Origin: Periconia sp. R9002
Lineage: Eukaryota > Ascomycota > Dothideomycetes > Pleosporales > Periconiaceae
DNA: 64,000 bases
Direction of reading: 5' to 3'
Assembly: GCA_023627715.1 (NCBI GenBank)
Contig: JAMAHW010000020.1
Location: 124,001-188,000 of the forward strand
Shown: positions 1-12,400 of the stretch, in pieces
Numbering within the stretch: position 1 is the stretch's first letter
Layout of the letters: the number at the start of each line of letters is the position of its first letter
Notes under the pieces: model-generated
Told to the model about the DNA's origin: nothing
Seen by the model: only the letters and a program-made list of their open reading frames with translations
Databases searched by the model: none
Program-made: the position numbers and the translations under genes

Positions 1-2516
1 GTAAAGTAGTGGCGCGCAGTGTGTGTGAGAATGTTCTTGCGTCCGCATCGGCGTCACTGTGTACATGATTTGTTTAGGGGAAGGGGGAGGTGAAGAAGTC
101 GAGTTTGCGGATAAGAGTGATATACATATCTTTTATGAGCAGGTCAGGTCCACTTCACTGCTGTCTCAAACATAGAAAGGAGACGTTATTTTCTGCTGCA
201 GAGGAGAGAAGCTACTGGGAGTTTGCTACATTCCTAGCCCGTGTGTGCGGCCCTTGAATGGTCACTATGCAGGAACGCTTTGGAGCATGGGCAAGCTGGA
301 CGTGTTTAGAAGTGTACGTGGTTTATGTTGGAGATATGGGTAGGTGTTTATTGGATATTTGGTTATTGAATGAGGGGAGAAGGGTGGGTGGAAGGGGTTG
401 TTTGGGTAGATGTGCCTTTTTTTCAATTTTTTTTTCAGGCTTTCACGAGAAAGTGAGAGAAGGAGACTTAATGGTAAAGATGATTTACATTTCTTCCACG
501 TCTATAACTGTATAAAGATAGAAAGGGTATGTAAATCACATACTATGATGTCCCGTCACTGGCATTTAGCACCATCCGTGCATCCGACCATCCAACGTGT
601 TTAAAAGGATGAATTAGGATATACCAAAATGGGGTGATGTGATCAATACTAATGTGATCAATACTAGACACTCACTCACTAAAATACGAAACGAACAATC
701 CATACGAAAAGGGAAGTAACAATGAGACCAGACAAAAGGACGGAACGGGGGGGGCCGGAAGAAAAAGGAGAACACAATACGAACGAACGCCATATGAAAT
801 CATTCGCTAAGCAAAGATGTACAATTATAGATGTTTTTAATATATATATATATACGCATACACCAGTAAGCATCCAGTGTAAGCGATGAACAGTAGTTGA
901 ACATGTCCATGGTCCATGAATCAAAAATCGACTCCACGCACAGCAGACAGACAGCAAGGCCAAGGAAAGAAAGAAGAAGGGGGGAGTGAAGCAAACTCGC
1001 ATCAACGAAGTCTACCTATCTCTTCCCCACTCGTCAGCGCACAGAGCTGTCAGGCAATTGTCTCCCACCACATTCACTCGCAACCTACAGGTAGTCTCCT
1101 TAGTTTTGCTTCTTCTCTCTCTCCCTATCCCCTACACCCCTTTCGAACTTGTTGACTCTTCTGTCCCCACACCCCCTCCTACCTACATAACACCATCCAA
1201 CATAACCCCCCCTCCGCTCCCCTCAAAGTCATTCCAACCCACTCCACCCCCCTGAAACATGCCCAACGTAACCCACCCACGCATTCCCACTCAAACATAC
1301 CTTGCAAACTCTCTTTCGACGGCGGCCCGACGGCGCAGCAGACGGAGTCGCTGGTGGTATGAATTGGCGGTGTCGAGCGACGATCTTTTTCTCCGTTGCA
1401 CCGCCGAAAAAGGAATTCATTCCACGCGTCATGACATCATGCGGGCGCGGCAAGGGGAAGGCAGAGGAGATGGTGTAATGGGACTCCATGCACGAAAGCG
1501 GGTTAGTTGGCTTACCTTTCTCATGTATCGGGAAGGGATGTGTGGTTTTTATACGACCCTTGGGGGAGGCGGCTCATGCAATTGGATAGACAAGACCCAT
1601 GGCAAGGGTCCAGTCCGAGATTAAAATGTAGATCGGAGGATCGGTTCATATGGTGTGGGGTCTTTTAGTGCTCCCTTTCGTTCCCGCTGGAGGGGCTTAG
1701 TGCTTTTGTGTTGTACCATGTACGTGACTTGAGTCGCACGAAACAAATGCCATTCCAGTGTGCTTTTGATTTCTTAATTTGATTCAAATTGTTTCATAGA
1801 GCTACACCGCGCTGTTCCAGTCTGTATCGTAGCCACAACTCAAACCGAGCCGATGCGCCATTCCCCATTTGTTACTGTGACAGCCGCTTAACGGTCTGCT
1901 CCTCGTACACAGTATTCTTCGGCCGTTCATAGAAAGGGAAAAGTAGCCGAACCGTTCCCTGACTCTGGAATTGCTGGAAATACAAGCCCTTCACCAACCC
2001 AAACAACAACCGCTCCATTGTCCACCTCTATGTATAACAACCACAGTGGATCTCCGTGTATTCCCCGATGGCTCTCCCGTGATACGAAGGATCAAAGAAA
2101 ATCGTTTCAGCGACTGTAAAGCCTTCCATCTGTGGTGGAGTTCGAAAACGAGCAGAGCGTGGAAAAAAGCAGATGACTCCAGTACGCAATGGAAATATCG
2201 AAAACGTCCAAAATTTCGAACAGGTTGTTATCTCAAGTTGTAAAATCACTCGGATGTTTCCTGGTACCCTCGGAAAAAACCAGCGTCGGGCGGGCGGTTG
2301 TGTGTACTTGCAGACAATATATGAGAACAAGGTGGTGCTACGCCGAAAAGCATGATCGAACACGATGGTAGAGGATAATCCAGATCCGCAGTCGCTCGAT
2401 ATCTGAAATAATTTCCTGGCGACGGAGGAAACATTTCTAGTCAGACGATGCAGCACAAATGTTACTAAAACATGAACATGAAGTGAAGCCCTGGTGATAT
2501 GACACATAACAGCTCA
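1..2516. other. Gene-free left edge
   Basis: No reading frame here resembles a protein family I recognise. The visible features are a (TA)n run near 840, a pyrimidine-rich stretch at about 1090-1260, and short overlapping frames on both strands. The right part (about 2000-2516) is probably 3' flank of the minus-strand gene that ends at 2517. A 159-codon minus-strand frame at 2028-2507 has no domain and is not called. Confidence 0.5.
839..855. repeat. (TA)n microsatellite
   Basis: An alternating TA run of about eight units in noncoding DNA. Confidence 0.8.
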
Positions 2517-3401
2517 CTAGTCCATGTAGAAGTCGCCCTTGAGAATGCGCTCTTGCATAGGGTCGGGACCTTTTATAGTCTTGGGCATCTCTCGTACGGG
2601 CGGTTCCATCATGGCAACACTCTTGGCACGTTGGTGAGTGTCGGGCCTGTGCATTGGGTGGGAACCAGACATGGAGCTACGCTCGGCGCGCGTACGCATG
2701 TTTTCGGCAAAATTGTAGCCTTCGCCTGTGTTGGAAAGAATACTCGTTAGCTCGTGTTCGCCGAGTGCTTGATCGGGATGGCATTTGAAACGTTCAGACA
2801 ACAGAACAGAAAGCGTAGGAGAAGTAGGAGGGTCCTGAACCGCAGACGAGGCAGAACAGGACTGTACACGATGTGACAGAGGGGCTGTGGAGGGGGGTGT
2901 AGATGAAGACAGACCTCGACCTCTAGCATTTCTAGCAGTCGGGGGAGAGGAGGCTTTATGGATGGAGGGTCTACCATTGGGGTTCCCAACGCTCCCATTG
3001 CTCTGCCTAACATCCCGCATAGCACGCGCACCGAAGCTCAAGCGGCGAGCGAAGGGGGTGGCTGGGTTGCTGCTCCCAGCAGAAGCAGGAGGGCCCAGAT
3101 CATCTTCGAAGGGGCTCTCGTCCACAGAGCCCGAATTGGCACTGGAGAGGCTCTCGGTGCGTGGGCGGGATTGGAAGGAGGACTGTTGGGGCGAGGCGGC
3201 CAGGCCTACCGTGGTAAGAGACAGGCGGCGACGCTGAGCGTTCACAGCGGCCGTGGTGATAGGGCCCGGGTAAGGCTGGTTGTTGGACATGGTGGGTTGG
3301 CGACCAAAAAGGTCGTGGAAGGTCTGGCTACTGAAAGAAGCACGTCTCCGATCGGTTGCACTAGGACTCGGAAGCGGAGGTGAGTTGCGGTCCGAGGACA
3401 T
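2517..3401 (-). CDS. Conserved disordered fungal protein
   Basis: An open frame of 294 codons. The product is dominated by serine, proline and arginine and looks intrinsically disordered, with no catalytic domain, signal peptide or membrane segment. The last third is the least degenerate: it has GYNFAENMRTRAERSS and ends in ERILKGDFYMD, which I associate with a conserved but uncharacterised family of filamentous fungi (memory-based, not checked). The start at 3401 is the first ATG of the frame. A perfect-looking intron 3' end, a CTAAC branch site followed by CACAG, lies in frame just before the GEGYNFA segment at about 2732. Part of the upstream sequence may therefore be an in-frame intron. 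Cellular role is unknown. RxxS sites suggest phosphorylation, but that is inference. Confidence 0.7.
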   Translation of the reverse strand: MSSDRNSPPLPSPSATDRRRASFSSQTFHDLFGRQPTMSNNQPYPGPITTAAVNAQRRRLSLTTVGLAASPQQSSFQSRPRTESLSSANSGSVDESPFEDDLGPPASAGSSNPATPFARRLSFGARAMRDVRQSNGSVGNPNGRPSIHKASSPPTARNARGRGLSSSTPPSTAPLSHRVQSCSASSAVQDPPTSPTLSVLLSERFKCHPDQALGEHELTSILSNTGEGYNFAENMRTRAERSSMSGSHPMHRPDTHQRAKSVAMMEPPVREMPKTIKGPDPMQERILKGDFYMD

Positions 3402-5318
3402 TGCCCTGTGATAGGGAGGGTTGCGAGAGGGTTGTGTTTGTCCAAGAAGGGAGTTGAGGTTTGAAGGTTCTGTGGAGGTCAGAAAAGCAATTGTTGGGTG
3501 GGTGTCAGGTAGAAGCGAAGTGGTGGCAGCGGATGGATATATGTAATTGTAGGTAGGGGAGGGCAGCGGAGGGGCCGGGAGGGAGTAGGTAGTAGATGGA
3601 TGGGCTAGCGCACGGACGGGGGGGAATCTACGCTCGACTCACCGAGGACGGTACGTCACGTCGATTGGGTCAGGGTGGCGTGGGGCTGTAGTGGAAAGAT
3701 GGTAGCGTGAGCAGGGGCGAGGGGGTTTCACAAGGGCGGCAGATGGTTTAGACAAGTGTGTAATGGGTTGTGGATGGAGACGAGATTGCAATCAACAGGA
3801 ATGCAGCCTGGAGAAGGGATGGAAGGGTGCAGAATGCATACTTAAGCAACATTCTTAATAACTTATTACAGTACAGGTAGATGTGGACAAAGACGCAAGC
3901 TGCGACGAAGCAAGCTGGCCTATAAGAGGAAAGGGCCGATCATGGCATGCGCACTAGTTCCTAATCAGGCAGGGCGTGGATTTCCCCGCATTCTCCGGGG
4001 AAGGAACAAAGCAGCGCCTGCTGTTGAGTCTCCTATCGCCATGTTGCTCGAGGCCAATCAGACGAACCCACACCAATCGCCAAGTGGATGAAGATGCATC
4101 CACGAGTTGGCTCGTTAGTGCAATGCTGCACACTGCTCGCTCCGCTTGGCTAAGCTAGAGCTTGAGCTCGACCTCACACACCATCGCCATCAACCTTTGG
4201 ACTGCTAGGAGCCCGGAGCCACCCAATCAATCTCCTACCTACCTACACTGCCATGCGCGAACCATGATGGACAACCCGTTCCAAAAGGCTCTCACAAGTT
4301 ACAACAGAGGCCCCCTCTCTCACTCTACGACCCAGCTCATTTCATCTACAAACGTTGTTTCCAAAGCATAATCGACCCATCCATGCAAAGGCTAAAACGG
4401 AGGTCCTACCATGTAAATCCTTCACCGAGTCGTCTCAACACGCCCAAGAATCTGTGGAACAAAAGCCATGCAAACACAAATCAAGCAGCGTCCGTCTCTG
4501 CACCATCATGGTCAGATCATCAACATCTCGGCCGATGCTGCACTAGCAATGCAACGGCCCGAAAGTGAGGGCCCACTCACTACTTTGTGTACCCACCTTT
4601 GACCCTGCTTCGGTTTTGGGCCGAAGCATCAATGTCCTGCTACACTGCAATGCCCTGCCGACCTGTCGGTGTTTGCTCGTATGATCTTCACACTTCGGCC
4701 TCCGTTTTGCATCGGCGTTTCTTTGTCAGAGGTGATGTGGTGCTGCATCCTGTCTTCCCCGCCTCGCCATTGTCATGCGTTCCAATACTACCTTGGTACA
4801 CAGTGACCCCGCTGGACCTTTACATGTTACAAGTCATCATCTTCCTCGGCTGATCTACATCCATACAGAACCCATTAGTTGACTTCCTGCTGAATGGACG
4901 GTTATATTCATGGTGTGTGTAATATGTATATTCTCGAGCTGCAGGTATAATTAAAGGAGTGGTAGTGAGCCAGGCTTTCTAATTCAACAAAACAGTACGC
5001 CAAAAAGGAATATTGACAATGGGAAACCAATAGCGCCTCGAACAATCACCTCCAGACATTTGATAATAGGATGACAAATGGAAACGAGGGGGAAGCTACC
5101 ATTTTGTAGCCGTCTATAATAAAGAGAAAAGTATTAAAGAAATGACCAACAGCCATTGCCCCAGCCCATCCCGTACATGACCCAAAAAGCAAAATCTCTA
5201 TAGAATTTGTGAACAAGAAGGGAAGGAATACAAATAGGAACAGAGAATGGTTGCAAAAGGAAGGAGAGAGGAAAACAAGAAGTGCGAGGGGATGAGGGGG
5301 ATGAAGGAAAAGGTCGGC
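3402..5318. other. Upstream region of the 2517-3401 gene, 3' flank of the 5319 gene
   Basis: Purine- and G-rich next to 3400-3800, which would be a pyrimidine-rich leader on the minus strand. A CTACCTACCTAC run occurs near 4240. No frame on either strand has a recognisable domain. The right end should hold the 3' untranslated part of the minus-strand gene that stops at 5319. Confidence 0.4.
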
Positions 5319-6728
5319 TCAAGTCATGGTCCTCTTTGCGGTACCACCTCCGCTCTCCGAAGCCGCTCTCTTCCTATTCTCGTGAAGAAACGTGCGTAGG
5401 CTATCCATATAGGCAGGCGATGTATTTGGCGAAGCCCCAAGCCTCTCTTCGATATCCATGAGCTCCGCGTGGTGTCTGAGCATGACCTCTTTCGGAAGTT
5501 TAAGGAGAGTGCTCAGCGCAAAGAGCTTTTCGGACGAGGTACGCATCAGGCACACGAGCAGATTGTTATCCTGGGCATCGGTTGGCGGCATGGGACCCCA
5601 GGCAATGCTTGCGTACGCGTCATAGTCGCGCCGTGTAACCTCTTCCAAAATTCGAAGCAACGTCACAGCGGCGAGAACGGCGATGTTGGTGTTTGGTTCG
5701 TCTTCCATTTGCTCTTCTTCGAATTGCTCGTCGAAGTAGTTGTCGATGGCTTCCACTAGAGCTTCCAGCCTAGCAGCGCAATTTCGGACGTCTAAAGCTT
5801 CCGATTGCGTGTTCGTGGGTCCGCGTTCCACATATTCATCCAACGCTTGGAAAGCCCGGTCAACACGGTGGTTGATCTTGTCAAAGAATGTTTGGGCTTG
5901 GAACGATGGGGGGATAATTTCCTGTAGTTGGATGAACAAGGCGGGGTTTTTAATGGCATGCTGGCTCAGCAGAGATCGTAGTTCTCGATACCTCTGCGAT
6001 CGCTCAGGAAGGTCCGATGTCTGCCCACGTTTGAATTCAGAAGGAAGAGCCTCAGTGGGCTCGAAGACGGAGAGCATGTTGGCAATCTCGTCCAGCATTT
6101 CGTCTTCCTCCGGCATTGCGTCTTCTTGATATGTCCACTCCAGACCATTCGCGATGGTTGCGAGAGAGAACCTATTGAGTATCGCTGCCGGATGGACGTT
6201 GCGCACGCTGGATCCATCTTTGTCGATTTGGAGTGGTTGGGCTTTAGGTGCAGCCCTCGTCAACTGACCCAACATCCAAAAGATGTGCTATTCAGTCATA
6301 GTGAGTAATCGTTCAATCCAGTCACATGTTCACGATCAACTCACCTTGCATGCTTTTCCGGGTTCGTTAGCTCCGCAGCTACACTTGGGAGCTCTATCCT
6401 CATGCATCGCTACCGTGATATCATCTTCAAGATGAAAGACGTATTGCTTGTGCCCATCCTCGATCTCTTTGCAGAATTTCATGGTGATATCGTTATCGTC
6501 CATCAGCCCTCTTTTTGCTCGCCGGCGGAGATCGTCATCGAAGGTGGACACATCATATACATGTCCATCAGCTGATGCAATTAGGGAAGGTGTAGGGGAA
6601 GTCTTTGGACTAGAGGAAGTAGAGCGATTCAGCTCTTGGAGAGGTGCAGTGCGTGCTCGAGCGGCACCTGCCCGAGTGGTCACCATTTTGTCTCCAAGAG
6701 ATAACTTTGAAAGTTCTTCTGCAGACAT
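5319..6728 (-). CDS. SWIM-type zinc-finger protein, conserved fungal hypothetical
   Basis: Two exons, 6728-6345 and 6287-5319, are joined across a 57-base intron (GTGAGT donor, TGACTGA branch, ATAG acceptor), giving about 450 residues. The join completes the motif C116-S-C118-x8-C127-K-H129, which fits the SWIM zinc-finger pattern CxCxnCxH. The last zinc ligand lies just across the splice junction, which supports the exon model. The N-terminus is basic and serine-rich. The C-terminal 320 residues are helical and acidic (an EEQMEDEPN stretch) with no family I recognise, and the tail is lysine/arginine-rich. SWIM fingers bind DNA or protein in MULE transposases, MEKK1 and Shu2/SWS1-type recombination factors. 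Which of these applies cannot be told here. An in-frame ATG at 6839 would add 37 residues, but the ATG at 6728 opens a more natural N-terminus. Confidence 0.75.
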
Positions 6729-8936
6729 GGGGATCGAGGACCGGGTTTTGTTGCATGTATTCACTGGATGACTAGAAGATATATATTGAAAGTTTCTGTG
6801 CCACAGCCCACTTGTTTCCACAACAGACGCCGCAACCATTCAGCCTCGAAAGAGAAAGCGTTTGAAGAGTTGGTCTCAGACGCCGCAGAAGCGCAAAAAC
6901 CGAAGCGAAAAAAAATGATGCTAACACGATTGTGGCTGCCTAGAAACCAAACAGGAGGTGTGGTGAAAAAGAATGAGGCCCTAGGCGAAGGTATACATGG
7001 GGATATTGGACAGGTGAATAAAACTGAGCCAATGGAGAAAGAGAGACGGACAATTCTTCACCTACTTTATGCTCTATCGGGCGGAAAATTCAAGGCTGAG
7101 ATACAAGATAGGGCATGATCCTTCCCGCGTCCCGCCCTGGGTATCGGCAAACTGCCTTGGAAAGCGTTGAAGCCTGGCACTTGCGGTTACGGCGTAACGG
7201 GGGGGTTGTCATCGACTTGACGTCAAGAAAGGGTTCTCTTGGTTCCCCGAACGGTGAAGAGATGTGCCGTGCTCTGCCGCAAACCCATAGTGTCTCTGGA
7301 ACCTCTGGGAAGTCGAGACATGGGGCTTGCATCTTAGCAGTGGGATTCAATGCATCGGTTGTGCAACGTGATAAGAATATTCGTATCAGTAAAGGCCGCA
7401 GTGCGGCACAGTCGGGATGTTCCCGTGCATTGGAATGTGCCAGAAGACATCAGCACCTAATCGCATGGCGTGCCAATGCAATGGTACGGGAATGTTTCGG
7501 GGAAACAGAGTGATTCAGAGACGCGAGATGTAGAACGATGGAAGAAGAGACTAGAGTGATGTCGTGAGGGACGGTGTTGTTAGGACTTCCAGCCACTTTG
7601 GCTGTGCTCTCAGCCTCGCCATGCACGCTTAAATACACACCCCTGCAGGGACCATTCGCTTTGACGTGCTATCACGTCCATGCGGAGTTAAGAGTATCCC
7701 CAAACTGGCGAGGCATACTGACCTGAATACCGAATACCTGCCGTACAGTACAATGGCTCTTCCGAGGAGCATTGTAACTGTAACCTACCCTACCCCGCAA
7801 CGGGTTCCCTCATAGTCAGTCCCTTTTGAGCTGCGCCTTGCAAACTCGAGGATAGGGAAAGAGGTTCATTTTTAGCCATGAAACAATCGAGAGGTCAGCA
7901 AATATCGATCTTCCCTTACAGCGCCGTCAACCGTCCCAGCTGAGTAATCTCAGCTAGTTGGTGATATCAGTTTGGGGGCTGTTGGAGCTGCATCGTGAAC
8001 CAAACGTATGGGGCTGTAGCTACATAGCGTTTCAGGGCTAGAGGCTGGCCCATGCTCCGGAAAACGTGCTACGCCGTGTAGATATTTCAGTCAAGCAGCA
8101 AGCTGTCTTTTCGCACATCGCACCTCGCACTATGAGCTCCGCCGAGCAGGCCGAGGCCTCCAGACCATACACAACGGCTCTATAACGCACGGCAGATTCG
8201 CAAGCGCTGAGGCACTTCCAGGACCCATAATCTACTGTCCATTATTGGTCTCACGGTTCACTAAGGTGCCATGGAGATCAACAATCAGGTTGGAGTCCTA
8301 CATGCCCCGCATGGCTTCGCAGATGGTGTAGACAGTTGGATGTGTCAAATCTAAAAATATGCACCACGAGCCCGAGATATTATAATAGTAACACTCTGGT
8401 ACTTGGGAGTTGATACAAGTCCCGTTATAGAATAGCGTCTGCGACGCTCAAAGATCGATTAGATGGAGATATCTAACAGTGAATGAGCAAGGCAGAATAG
8501 TGAGTGGAACTCGAGTTGCCCAGCAAGCTCGTTTCTCCTTTGCCTAGAGGAGACCGCCTACACATCGTCAAGGCGTAACATGGTACATCCGTCATAACAG
8601 ACCCCGAAAAAAAAAGACAAAAAGACAAAGACAAAAGAAAAAAGTTTCCCGTTCCACAGCAAAAGAGACCGACCAGCTACCTGAGCCTAGAGGTATCACA
8701 ATTGCCCAATTACAATAAGAAATTACAAGTTACAGAATCCGACCTCGTTTAAGCCCGACGAGAAAAGCAGTGACGTTTTGAGTGTGTGTCATTACATTGT
8801 AGGTTGTTTGTCTCGGGGGGCCAAATGTGTGCTTCGAGCCCACAGACCGACCGATTGATGCTTCATCTTGGACCCCAACCGGGATGACGATAGGGGAAAA
8901 ACCTCCATGCTGGATATCCGCGCGCGAATTGGTCTG
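6729..8936. other. Intergenic, no supported gene
   Basis: Contains the upstream region of the SWIM gene (left) and the 3' flank of the bZIP gene (right). The 116- and 132-codon plus-strand frames at 6768 and 7115 have no domain and no splice partners. An A-rich stretch lies at about 8605-8645. Confidence 0.45.
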
Positions 8937-9481
8937 TTAAGCGGAGGCCGACTCTGCAGGTATGTTAGGATCCGATGTGACTGAAACGAAAGCTCAACTC
9001 ACTCCTGGGTATCTCACCTACTGCTACCTCCTGTTCGAGAAGCTGCGGCGTATACTGAACTCTCTCGAGAGCTACGTTGAGAGTTTTGTTCTTTTGTCTT
9101 GCCGGCCTCCACGATATGTTTCATTGAGACACCGCCCCAGGGTAGACCGGATAAATCGCGGTTTTGTTCAATGTCCCCAGGCTCGGGTGTGGCGTAGGAG
9201 CTGCCGGCCCGCCGTTGATTATCAGCTTCCCTCTCCGCATCTTCTTTTTGTTCTCGAACCTTGTCCCCTAGAACAGTTAGGCAGGAAAGGAATTACAAGA
9301 CGCTTTTGTACTCACTGAACCGTCGCTGGGCTAGTTTATTCTGTATTTTCCTCCTTTCATTCGGATCGTCGACTTCTGACCATTCATCAGATCTCGATCT
9401 AGTTGGATCCTTTGCTGGCACCGAAGAGGAACCTCGCGACGATGCATCTCGTTGATTACTGGATCGTTGGTTCGCCGCCAT
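8937..9481 (-). CDS. Small bZIP-type protein (Yap/Pap-like basic region, no evident leucine zipper)
   Basis: Exon 1 is 9481-9316 and exon 2 starts at 9267. The 48-base intron (GTGAGT donor, CTAAC branch, CTAG acceptor) cuts exactly inside the DNA-contact signature. Spliced, residues 41-60 read NERRKIQNKLAQRRFRDKVR, which carries the Pap1/Yap1-type pattern N-x2-A-Q-x2-F-R. Downstream there is only a short charged helix (VREQKEDAEREADNQRR) without leucine heptads, then a small conserved-looking block GLPWGGVSMKH and a serine-rich tail. Reading through, exon 2 stops at 9014 (139 residues). A donor at 9027 and acceptor at 8954 would instead add a 17-base last exon ending ESASA (140 residues, stop at 8937). 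The span given includes this option. It is probably a nuclear DNA-binding protein of the fungal basic-region class; target genes unknown. Confidence 0.75.
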
Positions 9482-12400
9482 ACTGATCGGGTAACTGTTG
9501 CACAACGGGGAAAACTGAAGACCGAGGTGATAAGAAACAGGAGACGGTGGGGAGGATCCTCGAGGCCACAGGCGTGGCATTTGAATCTGGGATGCTGTGG
9601 CTGGAGACGGTTTACCACGTTTACAATTATCTCATCGCCTTTGAGCCAACCTGGCACCGGGCCACGTCGGTGTCAAAGCACTGGTGTCTGTCTCGGGGCT
9701 GCGTAGTAACAGCTAGGACAGTATTGCAAGACCTGTCTCTTGAAGCCAAGGGCTTGTTAGAGGATACGATGAGAGAAAACGAACGACCAGAAAGAGACGA
9801 GGGAAAGATAAATGAATGGATAGACATGAAGTGTTAAGAGCAAGTCTGATGACAGGGTGCTACTGTAAGGTATACATATTGTCGTGTGATGGAACCAGGG
9901 CCAAGTCACTGGCCTTAAGATGATGTACGGTTTCCTTAGCTCGGAGATGGACGACGGGAAGGGACACTATCCTTGACTCACACCATGTAAACGTGAGGCT
10001 TCCATGGTACAGGATGATGGATGAACAAGCATCCCCGTCGCTATGTTGACAGACTAAGACATTTAGTAGGCGTCACTGCGTCGGGCCTACATGAGCGTTA
10101 GGCACCCGCACAGGGTAAGAGGAACTCGCCCACAATGGGATGGGAATCAGAAAAAGAAAGTGAGGGAGAGTGGAGAGCAGATGTGGTAGTTCGGCTGTGC
10201 CGTGGGACGAGCATCCCAGGGAAGTACCGTGACGTCCATCACGTCTATCAATGCACCGGTCAAAGCTCACACCCGCGCCCAAAGTGTTCTAATCCCACGT
10301 ACCGACCCTTGTAGGGCGTTGGGGAAACTGTACGTAAGATCATAGAGCGAGTAGCCATTGGATTCGCTTGAAAAAGAAACATACTACTTCGTACTGCCCA
10401 CTGGACAAGGAAAGTACCTGCATTCTCGTTACCGTTGGATTGGCTCAACTTTTCGGAAGGGCCGCCAGGTCATGACCTTGTCGTTCAGCCGCGAACTCGA
10501 TGCACCTCAGCAGGGTGAATCCAATCTACTATACGCAGTTAGGAAACGTGCCACAGATATGGTGTTCACAGAACGGAGGTCAGATGTGGCTGTGCTCAGC
10601 AGCCCTCGGCTGTTGTTTCCAACGTCACTGCTTAAACGTCGAATGGCTATCGACATGATTGAGTCAAACCACCTCAACTTGACTGAACCGCGGTAACTAT
10701 ATTTCTCTGCGCAATAACCTGGCAGCGGGGAAGAGGGTGTCTACTTGCCGCTGCAGTAGAGCGTACATGTAGATTGCCGACTTAGGGAGGAGGCTTCCAA
10801 TGGGGAGAATCAAGCCGGACGGCGGTCTCCGATAAACCGCCTTGTTCAATTGTGAAGCTGCGCGGCACAATACACCATGATACCGTGAAGCGCAAGCGCG
10901 GAGTGCATGACGCATCGGTGAGCATTTGAAGACCCCAATGGCTGTGTTGGCAGAGGTTTCTGGAGAGAATGGAAGAGCGGCGAGAGGGCGGGATAACTAA
11001 GCATGAACAAGCCGCCTGGCCAATCAAACGCGATGCTCGGAGCCAGTTCGGCTCCACGGCCAATCAGAGGCTACGTCCGTAGAATATGCCACCGCCTTCT
11101 CGACGAAGGCTTGAGATGTGCCGCCCGAGTATTCTGCCTTGTACCTATGCATTAACTTACATGGCACTTTTAGGCCGTCTTTTCCCAGCGCCAAAGAGGG
11201 GCTTCTTGCAGCAAGCATACATGTTGTTGTCTCCAGTCCCAATTCGGATACGCTGGATGCAACGACAACACCCAATTCATCAACTTTCGGGCTCAATAGT
11301 GGACACTCCCACCCTCAACTGCCGTATGATGCAATTGTGTTGCTGTTTTCATTAATTTTCGGCGTGCGCAGAATCAACAGCGTGCAGATGCCATGGACTA
11401 TTTTGGCGTGTTTCCCGTGTATGTAACATGAGCGCCATCTATGCTCAATGCTGCTTTGAGTGCATTCGAACAACTCCCACCGGTGAATTCACCGGATCAT
11501 GCGAGATTGAGACCATTATGCATGCAGAGACAGGTTGTTGATTGCATTACTGCAAGAATAGGGTGTGAGGTTAGAAAAACAACTTCGTTGTTCATGCAAT
11601 CCTTCAAGACACCTCACTATGCCTCCCGCTACACCCAAGAAGAAAACACCACGTTATACACCTGCCAAATGAATGGATTGAACAGAATACTCGTACCCTT
11701 TTCTCACCGAAATTTTTGGAAGAATTTGAGCCGTAGAGCACTGCTGGGAACAAAGTTGACCGGAGATTACAGGGCGGCCTGAATCTCCTATCATGATCTC
11801 GAATTGATCTAGAAGGACTATGCAGATCATTGAGGAAACATGATTTGGAAGTTTCACCGAGGACTATTGACGTGAGACGCATGCTAAGACTAGCCAGACT
11901 GTCGACATCGCGGTACGAAATGTCCTGTCCTTCCTCTATTCTTCACCAGCAAGCCAGGATAATGTCGCAAGCATACCCTTCTCGAACCACCTATGGCTCA
12001 GAGCCCGGAACGACGATGCTCGTTCACAAAGTCAGATAACGCAACACGAGAGATGTGTGAGTATAAGAGTGGTCAACAGTGGTGATGGTGTAGGAACAAA
12101 TGGAAGCCAATGAAGTAATAGGAGACGGCAACCCAGTATATCTAGCCCTTCGTTTGCCATGCCATACTCAGAAAACAGCATTTAAACGTACATTCCATTT
12201 GAGCATCAAGTAACATGACGTTAACTAGACAAGAGGTGAAACCTAGACAACTGAAATTCATTACAGCTATATCACTCTCGATGATTCTATATTCATTGAC
12301 GCTCTTACTTAACGGTAGACTCCACACTCTCGAAATACAAGTACGGGCATATGAATCATGTGTTTTCACTATTTTCTAAATCACATACAGAATGAGTAGC

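Noticed and set aside
679..1005. 108-codon minus-strand frame
   Set aside because: Low complexity, overlaps TA repeat, no domain or splice partner.
2028..2507. 159-codon minus-strand frame after the 2517 gene
   Set aside because: No family resemblance; lies in probable 3' flank.
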